The position numbers were made by a program, and so were the translations under genes. From the NCBI GenBank assembly GCA_012518015.1, contig JAAYTM010000084.1, positions 1-64,000 of the forward strand: a DNA stretch of 64,000 nucleotides, read 5' to 3'. The notes under the pieces were generated by a model, which was not told the DNA's origin, did not search any database, and saw only the letters and a list, made by a program, of their open reading frames with translations. Positions within the stretch are counted from its first letter, which is position 1; every line of letters starts with the position of its first letter. Shown one piece after another: positions 46,614 through 55,168 of the stretch. The stretch comes from Synergistaceae bacterium. GTDB taxonomy: Bacteria; Synergistota; Synergistia; Synergistales; Acetomicrobiaceae.

Positions 46614-48347
46614 TTGAAGCGACTTGATCGTCCCATCATAATTGATAAACGCCTCTCGTCTTGGATGTATTTGCTTTTCGGCACCCTTATTCTTCTGGCA
46701 GTTGCTCTGTTTCAGTTTCAAGTATTGCATGGCGACGATTACGTTAGACTGGCCACTGAAAATAGATTGAGGGTAATCAGACTTACTCCACAGAGGGGAA
46801 CCATTTATGATGCAAATCAGATTCCCTTAGCTGTAAGTTTGAGGACCTTTTCGATCCAAGGTTATCCGCTCGCCATTCAAGAGGATGAAACTATTGAAAG
46901 GATTGCTTCTTTTTTCGAGAGACACGGGATCACCAAAACTCCCGAGGAACTCAAAGAGATGTTAAAAGGGCAATACACGGTACCCTACAGGTCGGTGGCT
47001 TTGGTCAATAATTTGACGCTTGCTCAAATGGCTTCCATAGTGGCAGACCCCGACTTTCCGCAGGAATTGGTTCCCGTCTCCCAATGGCGTCGAGTTTATC
47101 CGGCAGGAGACGTGGTAGCGCACGTTGTAGGTTACATCGGGAGCATTAATAAAGAAGAGTTAAAAAAATATGGCAGCGAAGGGTATCAGGGTGGCGATGA
47201 AATTGGAAAGGCGGGAGTTGAGGCGGAATTTGAAAAAGTTTTGCGCGGACAACCGGGTGGCGAAGCCATTGAGGTGGACTCAAGGGGAAGGCTGGTTCGC
47301 AAATTGGACCAAAAGCAGCCGAAGCAGGGCGAAAACGTTTCACTTACCATAGATTTGATAGCTCAACAAAAAGTTTCAACTTTAATGGAGGATCAACGTG
47401 GAGCTGTCGTTGTGATGGATATACACAATGGTGATGTAGTGGTGCTTTATTCGACCCCTTCATATGATCCGAATCCTATGGTCTGGGGCTTGAGGGATTT
47501 TGAATGGAAAGCCTTGACCCAAGACACTTCCTATCCCATGATGAATAGGGCCATAAGTGGTCTTTATTCACCAGCTTCTACTTTTAAAATTGTAGCTGCA
47601 ATATCCGGACTGTCAGAAGGTGTAATCACACAAAATACTAAGCTGTACTGTCCAGGCTATCTTGAGGTGGGCAATAGGAGATTTCGTTGCATTAAATGGC
47701 ATGGTACCGAAAACGTCGTAGGTGCTCTAAGGGATTCCTGCAATGTTTTCTTCTTTCAACTCGGCTTAAAATTGGGAATTGACGTATTGTCCGAGTGGGC
47801 TTACAAGTTAGGTTTTGGTAGAATTACGGGGATACCATTGCCTGGAGAGGTCCCCGGAAACCTGGCTGGACGTAAGTGGAAAAAGACAGTTCTTGGCGAG
47901 GCGTGGTATCTTGGTGACACTGCTAATTATGTTATCGGTCAGGGATTTGTGTTGGTTACGCCGATACAGCTCGCGAGGGCTTATGCAAGTATAGCGAATG
48001 GTGGATTTTTACCTAAGCCCAGGTTGCTTAAAACAGATGCGGTCGATGGGGAATATATATCAGTAAATGAAGAAGTTTTAAGCGTAGTTAGGCGAGGATT
48101 GGAGCAGGTGGTAAAAGCTGGCACTGGGCGTTCGGCCGGAAGGTATGGGGTTGAAATAGCCGGTAAGACAGGAACAGCTCAGACGTCGCGGAATAAAAAC
48201 GATGCTTTATTCGTTGGTTATGCTCCTGCCGCCTCTCCCAAATATGTGGCAGTTGTCTTGCTTGAGGAAGGAGAATCAGGAGGCAGGAAGGTGGCTCCCC
48301 TTGCGGGAGAGATTTTGGCCTTTTTGTTGAATGAAAGAGGGGAGTGA
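46614..48347 (+). CDS. mrdA: Penicillin-binding protein 2 (elongation transpeptidase)
   Basis: Cross-links peptidoglycan during side-wall growth with RodA. One N-terminal membrane helix, a dimerisation/pedestal domain, then the transpeptidase domain with SPASTFK (S322, K325), the SxN motif in DSCNVFF and KTGTAQT. 577 aa. TTG start directly after mreD. Its gene partner rodA lies five genes downstream, separated by minCDE. Confidence 0.95.
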   Translation: MKRLDRPIIIDKRLSSWMYLLFGTLILLAVALFQFQVLHGDDYVRLATENRLRVIRLTPQRGTIYDANQIPLAVSLRTFSIQGYPLAIQEDETIERIASFFERHGITKTPEELKEMLKGQYTVPYRSVALVNNLTLAQMASIVADPDFPQELVPVSQWRRVYPAGDVVAHVVGYIGSINKEELKKYGSEGYQGGDEIGKAGVEAEFEKVLRGQPGGEAIEVDSRGRLVRKLDQKQPKQGENVSLTIDLIAQQKVSTLMEDQRGAVVVMDIHNGDVVVLYSTPSYDPNPMVWGLRDFEWKALTQDTSYPMMNRAISGLYSPASTFKIVAAISGLSEGVITQNTKLYCPGYLEVGNRRFRCIKWHGTENVVGALRDSCNVFFFQLGLKLGIDVLSEWAYKLGFGRITGIPLPGEVPGNLAGRKWKKTVLGEAWYLGDTANYVIGQGFVLVTPIQLARAYASIANGGFLPKPRLLKTDAVDGEYISVNEEVLSVVRRGLEQVVKAGTGRSAGRYGVEIAGKTGTAQTSRNKNDALFVGYAPAASPKYVAVVLLEEGESGGRKVAPLAGEILAFLLNERGE

Positions 48348-48349
48348 AC

Positions 48350-48991
48350 ATGGAGTCGCATATCCTTTTAAAGGGTACAAAGGAAGGCATACGTTGTATT
48401 TTCCCGGAAGATGAAGGTATAATGAAGATCGAAAAGATGTGTGATGAAGTCTTGAAGGAAAGCGGTCGCATAATGTATGACTGTTCTTTGGTCATTGACC
48501 TTCAAGGCAGAGAAAGCGACGAAGAGGAAATTATTGCTATTTTAAGGAACCTAGTTTGGCCCTCTGGAGCAAAGAATGTTGTATGGAGATCCTATGATCC
48601 CAAGACAAGAAAAATTTTGAAAACGGCTGGGTTTTGCATAGAGGAGTATCCAAGTTATAAAGGTTCTAGGGGCAGAGGTCTGTTCATATATAAATCGCTA
48701 AGGTCTGGACAGAAAGTAGAACATGATAGCGATGTCTTCATCATAGGAAACGTAAACGACGGCTCGGAAGTTTGGGCATCGGGAAATATTTGGATATGGG
48801 GCAAGCTTCAGGGAGTTGTTCATGCAGGTTGTCAAGGAGATGAAGAGGCACATATTTTGGCAAAGGTCTTTGAATCAAATCAAGTTAGGATAGGGAAGTT
48901 ATATAGTAGCATCGAGAGAAACAGCTCCTACTGGAGTAAATCCACGTTGATTTATGCTCAAGAAAACACGCTAATTTTTAAAGAAATTTAA
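48350..48991 (+). CDS. minC: Septum site-determining protein MinC
   Basis: Inhibitor of FtsZ assembly at wrong sites. The C-terminal beta-helix domain is clear (VFIIGNVNDGSEVWASGNIWIWGKLQGVVHAG); the N-terminal domain is divergent but of normal size. 213 aa. GAGGGGAG at 48337-48344 supports ATG 48350 over GTG 48344. Followed by minD and minE. Confidence 0.92.
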   Translation: MESHILLKGTKEGIRCIFPEDEGIMKIEKMCDEVLKESGRIMYDCSLVIDLQGRESDEEEIIAILRNLVWPSGAKNVVWRSYDPKTRKILKTAGFCIEEYPSYKGSRGRGLFIYKSLRSGQKVEHDSDVFIIGNVNDGSEVWASGNIWIWGKLQGVVHAGCQGDEEAHILAKVFESNQVRIGKLYSSIERNSSYWSKSTLIYAQENTLIFKEI

Positions 48992-49018
48992 AGTCAGCGT
49001 TTCAGGGAGGCGGGTGCA

Positions 49019-49819
49019 TTGGCTGCGAGAACTATAGTTATAACATCGGGCAAAGGGGGGGTTGGTAAAACTACCACGGCTGCCAACCTTGCCGTTGAAC
49101 TGGCTAAAATCGGCATGAAAGTCGTTGCTGTCGATGCCGATATCGGTTTAAGGAACTTGGATGTGGTAATGGGTCTTGAAAACAGAATAGTATACACTCT
49201 TGTTGATGTCATTGAAGGAGCCTGTCGGTTAAACCAAGCTCTGGTTCGCGATAAGAGAATCGAAAATTTATATCTCCTTCCTGCAGCGCAGACAAGGACG
49301 AAGGATGCAGTAACCTGGGAGCAGATGTGTGAAATTTGTTCCATGCTCTCCGGCGAGTTTGATTTTGTCCTCATCGATAGCCCGGCGGGTATAGAAAGCG
49401 GTTTTAAAAACGCTGCAGCTCCGGCTCAAGAAGCTCTTGTCGTCACTACTCCTGAGATATCTTCCGTGAGGGATGCCGATCGCATCATTGGACTTCTGGA
49501 ATCCATGGAAAAAGAGAGCATTTCTTTGGTCATCAACAGGCTTTCCCCGAAGATGATCAAAAGGGGTGATATGCTAGACATATCGGATGTGGTTGAAATA
49601 CTATCCGTCAACCTGATTGGCATCGTCCCTGAGGATGAAACGGTGATTATTTCCACCAACAAAGGAGAGCCTTTGACGTTAGAATCCACAAGTCCAGCTG
49701 CAAGGGCGTTTAGCAATCTCGCCAGGCGCCTTCTCGGCGAAAAGATACCCTTCGACGAGCTTGAGTACGTGAACAGTAAGGGTATGTTGGGGCGCATCAA
49801 GAAGTTTTTGGGACTCTAG
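49019..49819 (+). CDS. minD: Septum site-determining ATPase MinD
   Basis: Membrane-cycling ATPase. Deviant Walker A SGKGGVGKTTTAANLAVE, VDADIGLRNLDVVMGLENR, and a C-terminal amphipathic helix (MLGRIKKFLGL) for membrane binding. 266 aa. TTG start behind AGGGAGGCGGG. Confidence 0.96.
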   Translation: MAARTIVITSGKGGVGKTTTAANLAVELAKIGMKVVAVDADIGLRNLDVVMGLENRIVYTLVDVIEGACRLNQALVRDKRIENLYLLPAAQTRTKDAVTWEQMCEICSMLSGEFDFVLIDSPAGIESGFKNAAAPAQEALVVTTPEISSVRDADRIIGLLESMEKESISLVINRLSPKMIKRGDMLDISDVVEILSVNLIGIVPEDETVIISTNKGEPLTLESTSPAARAFSNLARRLLGEKIPFDELEYVNSKGMLGRIKKFLGL

Positions 49820-49857
49820 CTTTATAATTATTAGACGTAAATTTGGAGGCATGGAAT

Positions 49858-50127
49858 ATGGCTTTTTTGGAAAGATGGTTTGGAAAGGATAAGACAAAAA
49901 ATCAAGCCAAGGAGCGCCTTCAGCTCGTCTTGATTCACGATAGGACCGATCTTGCTCCAGAGTTGTTGGAGCAATTGAGAGCCGAGCTGATAAAAGTTAT
50001 ATGCAACTATCTTGAAGTGGATGATGAACGCATCGAGCTAGGCCTTGAAAAGGAAGACCGCGCTGTTGCCCTGGTGGCAAATATACCTGTTAAAAACGTA
50101 AAAAGATATTTATCAAGTGCAAAATAG
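49858..50127 (+). CDS. minE: Cell division topological specificity factor MinE
   Basis: Stimulates MinD ATPase to create the oscillating or polar Min pattern. N-terminal MAFLERWFGKDK amphipathic helix, the anti-MinCD segment AKERLQLVLIHDR, then the dimerisation domain. 89 aa. GGAGG at 49845-49849 points to ATG 49858 rather than earlier in-frame codons. Confidence 0.95.
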   Translation: MAFLERWFGKDKTKNQAKERLQLVLIHDRTDLAPELLEQLRAELIKVICNYLEVDDERIELGLEKEDRAVALVANIPVKNVKRYLSSAK

Positions 50128-50138
50128 ATAAGCAATAG

Positions 50139-51236
50139 ATGGTTAAGCGTGGTAAATTGCCCCAAATATTTGGTTTGATCGATTTGCCACTTCTGTTAGT
50201 TGTTATAATATTGTACGTCCTTGGCATTGTAACGATATATAGTGCAACCTACAGGCAAGGGTTTACTTTTGTCGAAAAGCAGTTAATTAATGGCCTCATA
50301 GCTGCCGTTTCTTTGGTTGTCTTCTTTTGTTTCGGCGTAAAAAGGCTATTTAACTGGTCTTACTTTCTATATGGTGGACTCATTTTTGTTTTGGTAGCGC
50401 TTCTGTTTTTAGGAGACGCAACGCGCGGCTCGCATAGATGGCTTTACGTTGGAAAGTTTGCCCTTCAGCCTTCCGAGGCAGGCAAGCTTATATTATGTTT
50501 AACTCTGGCTCGATTTTTGGCTCGGGAAGGGGCGAACACCCCTGGAAGATTGCTAAAAGTTTTCGCACTGTCTGGTACAAGCGGCGTGTTGATCCTGTTG
50601 GAGCCCGACCTGGGCACGTCAATAGTTTATGGCGTCATTACGTTGTCCTGTCTTTGGTCATGCGGTTCGCCAAAAAAATATTTTTCGGTCATGTTTGCTT
50701 TATGCCTTGCTGCCCTACCTCTAATGTGGACGTTTCTTAAAGATTACCAAAAGCTTCGAATCTTGGCGTTTTTAAATCCCAATCTTGACCCTTTAGGTGC
50801 GGGGTATAATGTGATTCAATCTCGAATAGCTGTCGGTTCGGGCAGTATTTTCGGAAAAGGTTTTTTGCAGGGGACACAAAGCAAACTGCAATTTTTGCCT
50901 GAACCGCACACTGATTTTATATTTGGTGTCTTTGCCGAAGAATTTGGGTTTATAGGCAGCCTAGTAGTGCTTGCGCTATTTGCTTTTCTAGTCTGGAGGA
51001 TCGTTCTTATAGCTTTAAAAAGCAAGGACGTGAGAGTTAAAATCTTTGCCGGCGGCTTTTCCGGCTGGCTTATCTTCCATGTATTTGAGAGCGTGGGCAT
51101 GAGCGTGGGACTAATGCCCGTGACGGGTCTTGCTCTGCCTTTCATGAGTTATGGGGGAAGCTCACTTATTGCGATAAGCAGCGCTTTAGGTCTCCTTTTG
51201 AGCGCCTGCCTAGATTACCCTAAAAGATATGAGTAG
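50139..51236 (+). CDS. rodA: Peptidoglycan glycosyltransferase RodA (SEDS family)
   Basis: Polymerises glycan strands for elongation, working with the PBP2 encoded upstream. About ten membrane helices in 365 aa; the SEDS motifs VGKFALQPSEAGKL, LEPDLGTSIVY and TGLALPFMSYGGSSL are present. Follows minE by 11 bases with a weak ribosome-binding site, so it may rely on readthrough coupling. Confidence 0.95.
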   Translation: MVKRGKLPQIFGLIDLPLLLVVIILYVLGIVTIYSATYRQGFTFVEKQLINGLIAAVSLVVFFCFGVKRLFNWSYFLYGGLIFVLVALLFLGDATRGSHRWLYVGKFALQPSEAGKLILCLTLARFLAREGANTPGRLLKVFALSGTSGVLILLEPDLGTSIVYGVITLSCLWSCGSPKKYFSVMFALCLAALPLMWTFLKDYQKLRILAFLNPNLDPLGAGYNVIQSRIAVGSGSIFGKGFLQGTQSKLQFLPEPHTDFIFGVFAEEFGFIGSLVVLALFAFLVWRIVLIALKSKDVRVKIFAGGFSGWLIFHVFESVGMSVGLMPVTGLALPFMSYGGSSLIAISSALGLLLSACLDYPKRYE

Positions 51237-51269
51237 TTAAAAATTTTGGCTTTTTGCGAGGGGGATCAA

Positions 51270-53063
51270 GTGGAAGATCTTTCGTTAGATTTGTATTGGG
51301 ATAGACGGTGGGATTATCTTACCCAGGTGAAGCGGCCCTCGCGATATATAGGAGAGGAATGGGGAACGTTGCCGCCAAAAAGTGGCAAGGAAGATCTAAT
51401 CAACCTCTGTCTTGCATATCCCGATGTTTATGAAGTAGGCATGAGTTATGTGGGCTATCAAATTTTATATTTTTTAGTTAAATCCCTTGATATAGCCGAC
51501 GTCGACAGGGTTTATGCTCCTTGGCCGGATATGGAAAAATTGCTTTTAAGTGACCGAGAACCCTTGATATCCTTGGAGATGAAACGTCCCCTGAAAAGTT
51601 TTGACGTCATTGGTTTTACTCTGCAGTATGAGTTGAATGCTACCAATATCCTGACTATGCTTGATTTGTCCTTCATTCCCTTGCGTTCTGTGAATCGTAG
51701 CGAAGGTGACCCAATAATCATCGCGGGGGGTCCGGGGGCTTTGGCTCCAATGCCTTACGCTCCTTTCATCGACGTCTTTTGCATGGGCGATGGGGAGGAG
51801 TTGGTTGTAGAGCTCTTAACTTTTCTGTCGGAGAGTCGTTTACTGAAGAGGCATGAAAAATTGAAGTTGCTTTCCGAGATCGACGGATGCTATGTGCCCA
51901 TGATTTCCGGCCCAAATAAAAGCGTTAAAAGAAGAATACTGTCTTTACAAAGGGCATTCGCTCCGGAAGGTTGTATTGTGCCTTCGGATAAAATAGTACA
52001 TGACCGCGCCTCGGTCGAGGTTTTCAGAGGTTGCTCAAGGGGTTGCAGGTTCTGCCAGGCAGGGATGATCTACAGGCCGGTGCGCTATAGAAAACCTGAA
52101 GAGGTGTGCCGGTTAGCGAAAAAAATTCTTTCCAAGAGTGGCTACGAAGAGTTGGGTCTAGTTTCTCTTTCAACGTGTGATTATCCATGGCTTAAGGATG
52201 TTTTGGATAATTTGAGCCCCTTTCTGTCAGAAAACAAGGCGGTCCTAAACCTTCCAAGCTTGAGGATGGATAAAAAGGCTGTCGATATAGCTTTAAAGTT
52301 GGAGCACATGAGGAAAAAGAGCCTTACATTTGCCCCGGAGGCGGGGACTCAACGCTTGAGAAACGTAATAAACAAGGGCGTCACGGAAGAGGATATAAAA
52401 AACACGTTGGAGACAGTCTTTGAAGCAGGATGGAACAGGGTTAAACTTTATTTCATGATGGGGTTGCCCACGGAAAGAGATGAAGATCTTCAAGGCATAG
52501 TTGATGTTACACGGCTCGCTTATTCTATTGGTCGATCCTTTAATAAAAGGGCTTCCCTTTCGGCTTCGATAGCTGGATTTGTACCAAAAGCACATACCCC
52601 TTTCCAGTGGGAGCCCCAGGATTCTATAGATGAGCTTAAAAATAAGGGGCTTTGGATTAAAAGCCGGTTCCACGAGAGAAACATATCGGTGAGTTATCAC
52701 GAACCTACTCAAAGTTTTATCGAGGCGGTAATAGCAAAAGGTGATGAAAGGGTGGGCGACGTCATAGAAAGGGCTTGGAAGTATGGGGCAAGATTCGATG
52801 GCTGGGGAGAGACCTTTAAGTTTTCTCTTTGGCAAAGGGCATTAGAAGATTGCGGAGTAGATCCCTACAAAATAACGGCAAGACAACTTTCTTACGATGA
52901 AGTCCTTCCTTGGGATCATATAGATGTTGGTGTAACGAAAGAATTTTTATGGTTGGAGCGAACTAAGGCATTAAAAGGAGAAGTGACCGAGGATTGTAGG
53001 TGGAGCAGTTGTAACGAATGTGGCTTGCAAAGGTTGTGTTTTGTAGATGAGGGCGCACCATGA
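51270..53063 (+). CDS. Radical SAM protein (TIGR03960 type, B12-binding-like N-terminus)
   Basis: Large radical SAM protein of the family often encoded next to a DUF2344 protein and RNase E/G. An N-terminal cobalamin-type Rossmann region (LAYPDVYEVGMSYVGYQIL) precedes the cluster motif RGCSRGCRFCQAGM. FAPEAGTQRLRNVINKGV and a C-terminal cysteine cluster (CRWSSCNECGLQRLC) follow. GAGGGGGATC supports GTG 51270 over the frame start at 51246. 597 aa. Overlaps the DUF2344 gene by four bases, a pairing conserved in many bacteria; the reaction is unknown to me. Confidence 0.9.
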   Translation: MEDLSLDLYWDRRWDYLTQVKRPSRYIGEEWGTLPPKSGKEDLINLCLAYPDVYEVGMSYVGYQILYFLVKSLDIADVDRVYAPWPDMEKLLLSDREPLISLEMKRPLKSFDVIGFTLQYELNATNILTMLDLSFIPLRSVNRSEGDPIIIAGGPGALAPMPYAPFIDVFCMGDGEELVVELLTFLSESRLLKRHEKLKLLSEIDGCYVPMISGPNKSVKRRILSLQRAFAPEGCIVPSDKIVHDRASVEVFRGCSRGCRFCQAGMIYRPVRYRKPEEVCRLAKKILSKSGYEELGLVSLSTCDYPWLKDVLDNLSPFLSENKAVLNLPSLRMDKKAVDIALKLEHMRKKSLTFAPEAGTQRLRNVINKGVTEEDIKNTLETVFEAGWNRVKLYFMMGLPTERDEDLQGIVDVTRLAYSIGRSFNKRASLSASIAGFVPKAHTPFQWEPQDSIDELKNKGLWIKSRFHERNISVSYHEPTQSFIEAVIAKGDERVGDVIERAWKYGARFDGWGETFKFSLWQRALEDCGVDPYKITARQLSYDEVLPWDHIDVGVTKEFLWLERTKALKGEVTEDCRWSSCNECGLQRLCFVDEGAP

Positions 53064-53644
53064 GAGTTAGGATCACCTATGAAAAGACTGGCACGGTATG
53101 TTTCGTCCCCCACGTGGAAATGCCAACCCTGTTTTCAAGGTCTTTGAGGAGAGCAGGCCTAAGGCAGGTCTTCACGGAAGGCATGTCTCCCCATCCAAAG
53201 GTAAGCCTGGGTCCTCCTTTGCCGGTCGGGGTGTTTTCATTGTGTGAGTTGGCGGACTTTTGGCTAGAGCAATGGACGTCTTCTGATTTAACTTCTTGGA
53301 ACAAATGTCTACCTGAAGGCTTGAAAGTAACAAAGGCCTGCCATACAGAAGGCAGGTCTTTGAGCAAATTGTGTGACGCCGCTCAGTACATACTACAGTT
53401 TAGGTCAATGAAAGAAGCCTCTGCTGCCCTTTGTGTTTTAAAAGAGTCCGTCGAATGGGCTAGGATTGCTCCATCGATTGAAAATAGCATAGAGGTAGTG
53501 CTCCTGAGACCCTATCAGGCAAGTCCTACCCTTTTTGTCAAAGTACTTTCTGAAAGAGGAGTTATATCTTCTTGGAAGGACATTAGAATTGTGAGGACAA
53601 AACTTGGAAGATTTCATGCACAAGTCGTAGTTTCCCTTCTGTGA
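53060..53644 (+). CDS. TIGR03936/DUF2344 family protein
   Basis: 194-residue partner of the preceding radical SAM protein. Begins RVRITYEKTGTVCFVPHVEMPTLFSRSLRRAGL, followed by FTEGMSPHPKVSLGPPLPVGV, the family signature. No catalytic motif is obvious. In many genomes it is separate from or fused to the TIGR03960 protein, suggesting a joint function. Followed after 27 bases by RNase G. Confidence 0.88.
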   Translation: MRVRITYEKTGTVCFVPHVEMPTLFSRSLRRAGLRQVFTEGMSPHPKVSLGPPLPVGVFSLCELADFWLEQWTSSDLTSWNKCLPEGLKVTKACHTEGRSLSKLCDAAQYILQFRSMKEASAALCVLKESVEWARIAPSIENSIEVVLLRPYQASPTLFVKVLSERGVISSWKDIRIVRTKLGRFHAQVVVSLL

Positions 53645-53671
53645 CTTTTCCGTTTTTAGGAGGTAGTGTTT

Positions 53672-55168
53672 TTGAACAACGGAGATAAAAATATCATAGC
53701 AAACGTCATAGACCCGGAAGAAGCTCGAGTTGCCATATTAGAGGAAGGGCATTTAGTGGAGCTTTTTGCTGAAAGGATGTGGGAAAGGCAAAGAGCGGGC
53801 GAAATATATAAGGCTAGGATCGATAATGTCCTTCCCGGAATCAACGCAGCCTTCGTAAACCTAGGTGAGGGAAGAAACGCCTTTTTGTATCTAGATGACG
53901 CAAAAAACGTCAACGTGAAACCCAATGGCGAAATAGTTGTTCAAGTGACAAAAGTTGCAAGAAAAGACAAAGGGCCGAGGGTCACTGCTCGTATATCTTT
54001 GCCTGGAAGATATGTTGTATTGCTACCCTGCGCTCGCGAGGTGGGGGTTTCTCGGCGCATTGACGATGCTCGCGAGAAAGAGCGACTGAAGGGACTAGCC
54101 AAGCAATCCGTGCCTCCAGGATTTGGAATAATTATTCGTACTGCAGCGGCAGGGATCGACGGGGAAACTTTAAAAGGAGAGATTGATGAGCTTCTAAGTC
54201 TATGGCAGGAAATAATGGATCTGGCCGCCAAAATGCCCACGCCTTCTCTTTTATATCGCGATACAGGTTTGCTTGGGAGAGTTCTTCGGGACGAGTTAGA
54301 TGAAAGGGTTTCTCGGATAGTAGTTGATGACCCGGATCATCACGAGCAAGTGTTGGATTACGTGGCTAAATATGCCAATCAAACTCATCCTACTGTTGAG
54401 TTGTATAGTAAAAATATTCCTATATTTGAGTATTTCGACATAGAAAGAGAGATCAGCGCCATCCTAGAAAGGAAGCTATGGCTTACGTCAGGTGGGTTTT
54501 TGATTATAGATCAAGCGGAAGCGATGACAGTAATAGATGTTAACACCGGCAAGTATGTGGGAACCAGCGATTTGAGACATACAATTTTAGAGACGAACAT
54601 TGAAGCGGCTAAAGAAATTGCAAGACAGCTGAGACTACGAGCGATTGGAGGCATAGTCATCGTCGATTTCATAGACATGGACTATTCCGAAGACAAACAG
54701 AAGCTTTTGGATTGCCTGGAGGAGCTTTTTAGAGAAGACAGACACAAATCCAAAGTTTACGGCGTAACGAAGCTTGGCCTGGTAGAAATCACTCGTAAAC
54801 GCTCAAGGCCTGACCTTAAAACCTATATGACCAGGCCTTGCCCTTTTTGTTCCACGAAGGGGTGGGTGTTAAAAGAAGACGTAGTCGCAATGGATATAAA
54901 GCGTTTTATGCGCAAGGTGATATTATCAAGCAGGACGGAAGCTTTAATACTAGAAGCTCATCCATCGATAGCATGCTATATCGGCGAAATTTTTTTGTCC
55001 CAATGGGTCGAGGAACTTGGACGAGCCATATTTATCGTCGGATCAAAGGATCTGGCATGGGATAAATATCGAATAGAGTTTCAAGGCGCCCTAGATCAAG
55101 CTCTATACAAAATAAACTTGCTTGAAGAAGAAGGAGATCTCGTTGTATATAGAGCGCATCGCCCTTAA
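53672..55168 (+). CDS. rng: Ribonuclease G (RNase E/G family)
   Basis: Endoribonuclease for rRNA maturation and mRNA decay. N-terminal S1 region (GEIYKARIDNVLPGINAAFVNLGEGRNAFLYLDD), DNase-I-like core with TVIDVNTGKYVG and GGIVIVDFIDM, and the zinc-link CPFCSTKG near residue 390. 498 aa. AGGAGGT at 53659-53665 favours TTG 53672 over GTG 53666. The smc start lies 26 bases inside its 3' end. Confidence 0.94.
   Translation: MNNGDKNIIANVIDPEEARVAILEEGHLVELFAERMWERQRAGEIYKARIDNVLPGINAAFVNLGEGRNAFLYLDDAKNVNVKPNGEIVVQVTKVARKDKGPRVTARISLPGRYVVLLPCAREVGVSRRIDDAREKERLKGLAKQSVPPGFGIIIRTAAAGIDGETLKGEIDELLSLWQEIMDLAAKMPTPSLLYRDTGLLGRVLRDELDERVSRIVVDDPDHHEQVLDYVAKYANQTHPTVELYSKNIPIFEYFDIEREISAILERKLWLTSGGFLIIDQAEAMTVIDVNTGKYVGTSDLRHTILETNIEAAKEIARQLRLRAIGGIVIVDFIDMDYSEDKQKLLDCLEELFREDRHKSKVYGVTKLGLVEITRKRSRPDLKTYMTRPCPFCSTKGWVLKEDVVAMDIKRFMRKVILSSRTEALILEAHPSIACYIGEIFLSQWVEELGRAIFIVGSKDLAWDKYRIEFQGALDQALYKINLLEEEGDLVVYRAHRP

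Noticed and set aside
52293-52835. 180-residue minus-strand frame
   Set aside because: Lies entirely within the TIGR03960-type radical SAM gene on the opposite strand; no motif or ribosome-binding site.
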